A stretch of 41,394 nucleotides of DNA from Podochytrium sp. JEL0797 (taxonomy: Eukaryota > Chytridiomycota > Chytridiomycetes > Chytridiales > Chytriomycetaceae). Below, one piece after another: positions 40,480 through 41,394 of the stretch. The notes beneath the pieces were generated by a model. The model was not told the origin of the DNA. It worked only from the letters and a program-made list of their open reading frames with translations, and did no database searches. The position numbers and the translations under genes are program-made. The first letter of the stretch is position 1; each line of letters opens with the position of its first letter. Location: NCBI GenBank assembly GCA_027596195.1, contig JADGJG010000116.1, forward strand, positions 1-41,394, given 5' to 3'.

Positions 40480-41339
40480 TTCTAAGAGGAGAGGCCAGCA
40501 GTTAGAATCACGGGTTCATTCGATTCGTTCGTGGTTTCGAGGTGTGGTTTTGGAGTGGTTTGCAGGTTATTTTGAGCGTTTCGGTTCGAATGTCGTCAAG
40601 TCGCTCCGACAGGTCCAGAATTCGGGTATATCCCCAGCAAGGCCTCATAATACGTATATCTTCGATCACAGGTTTCGTCCCGCATGTTTTGCAGCCAATG
40701 CGCAGAGCATCAGCTGCCACTACAAAGGCATCTGCAAGTCTGGAGACTCGGCGCTTCGATATATCCGCCCAAAATCACATTCATTCGATTCGCAATGGCT
40801 GGAAGATGCTGCATAAGGAGTTTCGTGGACCGATGATGGGTGCAGTGGGTGGGGATGGATGGTGTCGTCCCGGTTGATGGGCGGGGTCGTTTACGCACTT
40901 TGGATGAAAAGGGGCTCGAAAATTTTCAACTCGACTCTGCCTCTCTGCCTCACGCCGCTCGAAGCGGTTGCTGTGGGAAGGATATACGTGTGAAGAGCAA
41001 GGATGGAATGGTCGGGCCATGATGGTCAAGTTTGGAAAGTGTCGTGTCGTGGGGTTTCGACCTTTATCTCGGGTAGTTCTACAGGCCGCCTTCTTAAGTG
41101 TATGAAACGTGTATACAGCCTGGATAGAAATACAGCCGTTCCTTGATCGCAAAACTATGTCTGGCGAGGAGGTACCCAACAAAGGAATGCGAATATCGAG
41201 CGTTTTTTGATAAATGATTCCTTCCAAGGTCTCCTTGCACACGCTCGGGTAGTTTCTCTGCATGGAGGGGAGAATATATTTTCCTCTGGCTCGAAAAACA
41301 GTACACCATCAGATCGGCAAATTTAAAACTATTGTCATC
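40480..41339. other. RPS7 5' region with 5'-UTR intron; no other gene seen
   Basis: The acceptor (TAG at 40482-40484 region, minus strand) and branch site CTAAC (40501-40505) mark the 3' end of an intron in the RPS7 5' UTR. Its donor is not placed. Reading frames on both strands lack domains, signal peptides and splice-consistent extensions. Confidence 0.5.
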
Positions 41340-41394
41340 GCTTATCTCGTATAGCGGTTAGTACACCACGTTGTGGCCGTGGAAATCCAGGTTC
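41340..41394 (+). tRNA. tRNA-His (GTG anticodon), cut by window end
   Basis: The sequence folds as a tRNA 5' part: acceptor strand 41340-41346; D-arm with GTAT (41349-41352) pairing GTAC (41361-41364) around AGCGGTTA; anticodon stem CCACG/CGTGG (41366-41370 and 41378-41382) with loop TTGTGGC. The anticodon GTG (41373-41375) decodes His. The variable region and the start of the T-arm (CCAGGTTC) follow, and the 3' part lies beyond the window. No intron is seen in the anticodon loop. Confidence 0.88.

Overview
The window reads as nuclear DNA of a zoosporic (flagellated) fungus, most likely a chytrid. Genes carry many short GT-AG introns (about 47-150 nt) with CTGAC/CTAAC-like branch sites. Fungal cell-wall families are abundant (GH16 Crh-like proteins with GPI-type tails), and a clear CFAP58/CCDC147 flagellar axoneme protein is present. 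Cytosolic ribosomal proteins uL16 and eS7 and a partial tRNA-His confirm a eukaryotic chromosome. Most gene models below were rebuilt by hand from exon frames, splice sites and comparison between paralogues. Exon lists are in the evidence fields.

Layout. 1-117 is an almost pure C tract. 0.5-4.4 kb holds secreted wall or polysaccharide proteins: a laminarinase-type GH16 (minus strand) and two tandem plus-strand proteins whose predicted mature N-terminus is His-Gly, as in copper 'His-brace' enzymes. 4.7-13.2 kb is mixed housekeeping: an HUT1/SLC35B1-type nucleotide-sugar or ATP transporter, a 689-aa unknown, an alpha/beta hydrolase, an arrestin-related adaptor with a C-terminal PPxY, and a dienelactone hydrolase. 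13.2-16.7 kb is gene-poor, with a small novel three-exon gene, a duplicated hairpin element and a probable frameshifted gene relic. 16.7-24.9 kb is a head-to-tail array of five Crh-like GH16 paralogues, all with intact E-I-D-x-E catalytic motifs but different intron sets. 25.1-31.0 kb holds RPL10, CFAP58 and the RPA3 subunit of replication protein A. 31.1-40.5 kb is all minus strand: a tandem CCCH zinc-finger protein, a LisH/coiled-coil/WD40 protein, a large single-pass membrane protein and RPS7. The right edge cuts a tRNA-His gene.

How the genes relate. The GH16 array, the lone GH16 and the two His-N-terminal proteins look like a surface-remodelling neighbourhood: secreted or GPI-anchored transglycosylases and putative oxidative or glucan/chitin-binding proteins. 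The other genes appear to be independent housekeeping loci.

I found no CRISPR array, no intact transposon and no obvious defence system. The most interesting signals are the His-brace-like pair, the disulfide co-loss and intron turnover in the GH16 array, extreme splicing (a 6-nt microexon, an 8-nt coding first exon, a GC-AG intron that completes a zinc finger, a split start codon) and a pair of hairpins with identical loops in a gene-poor stretch.
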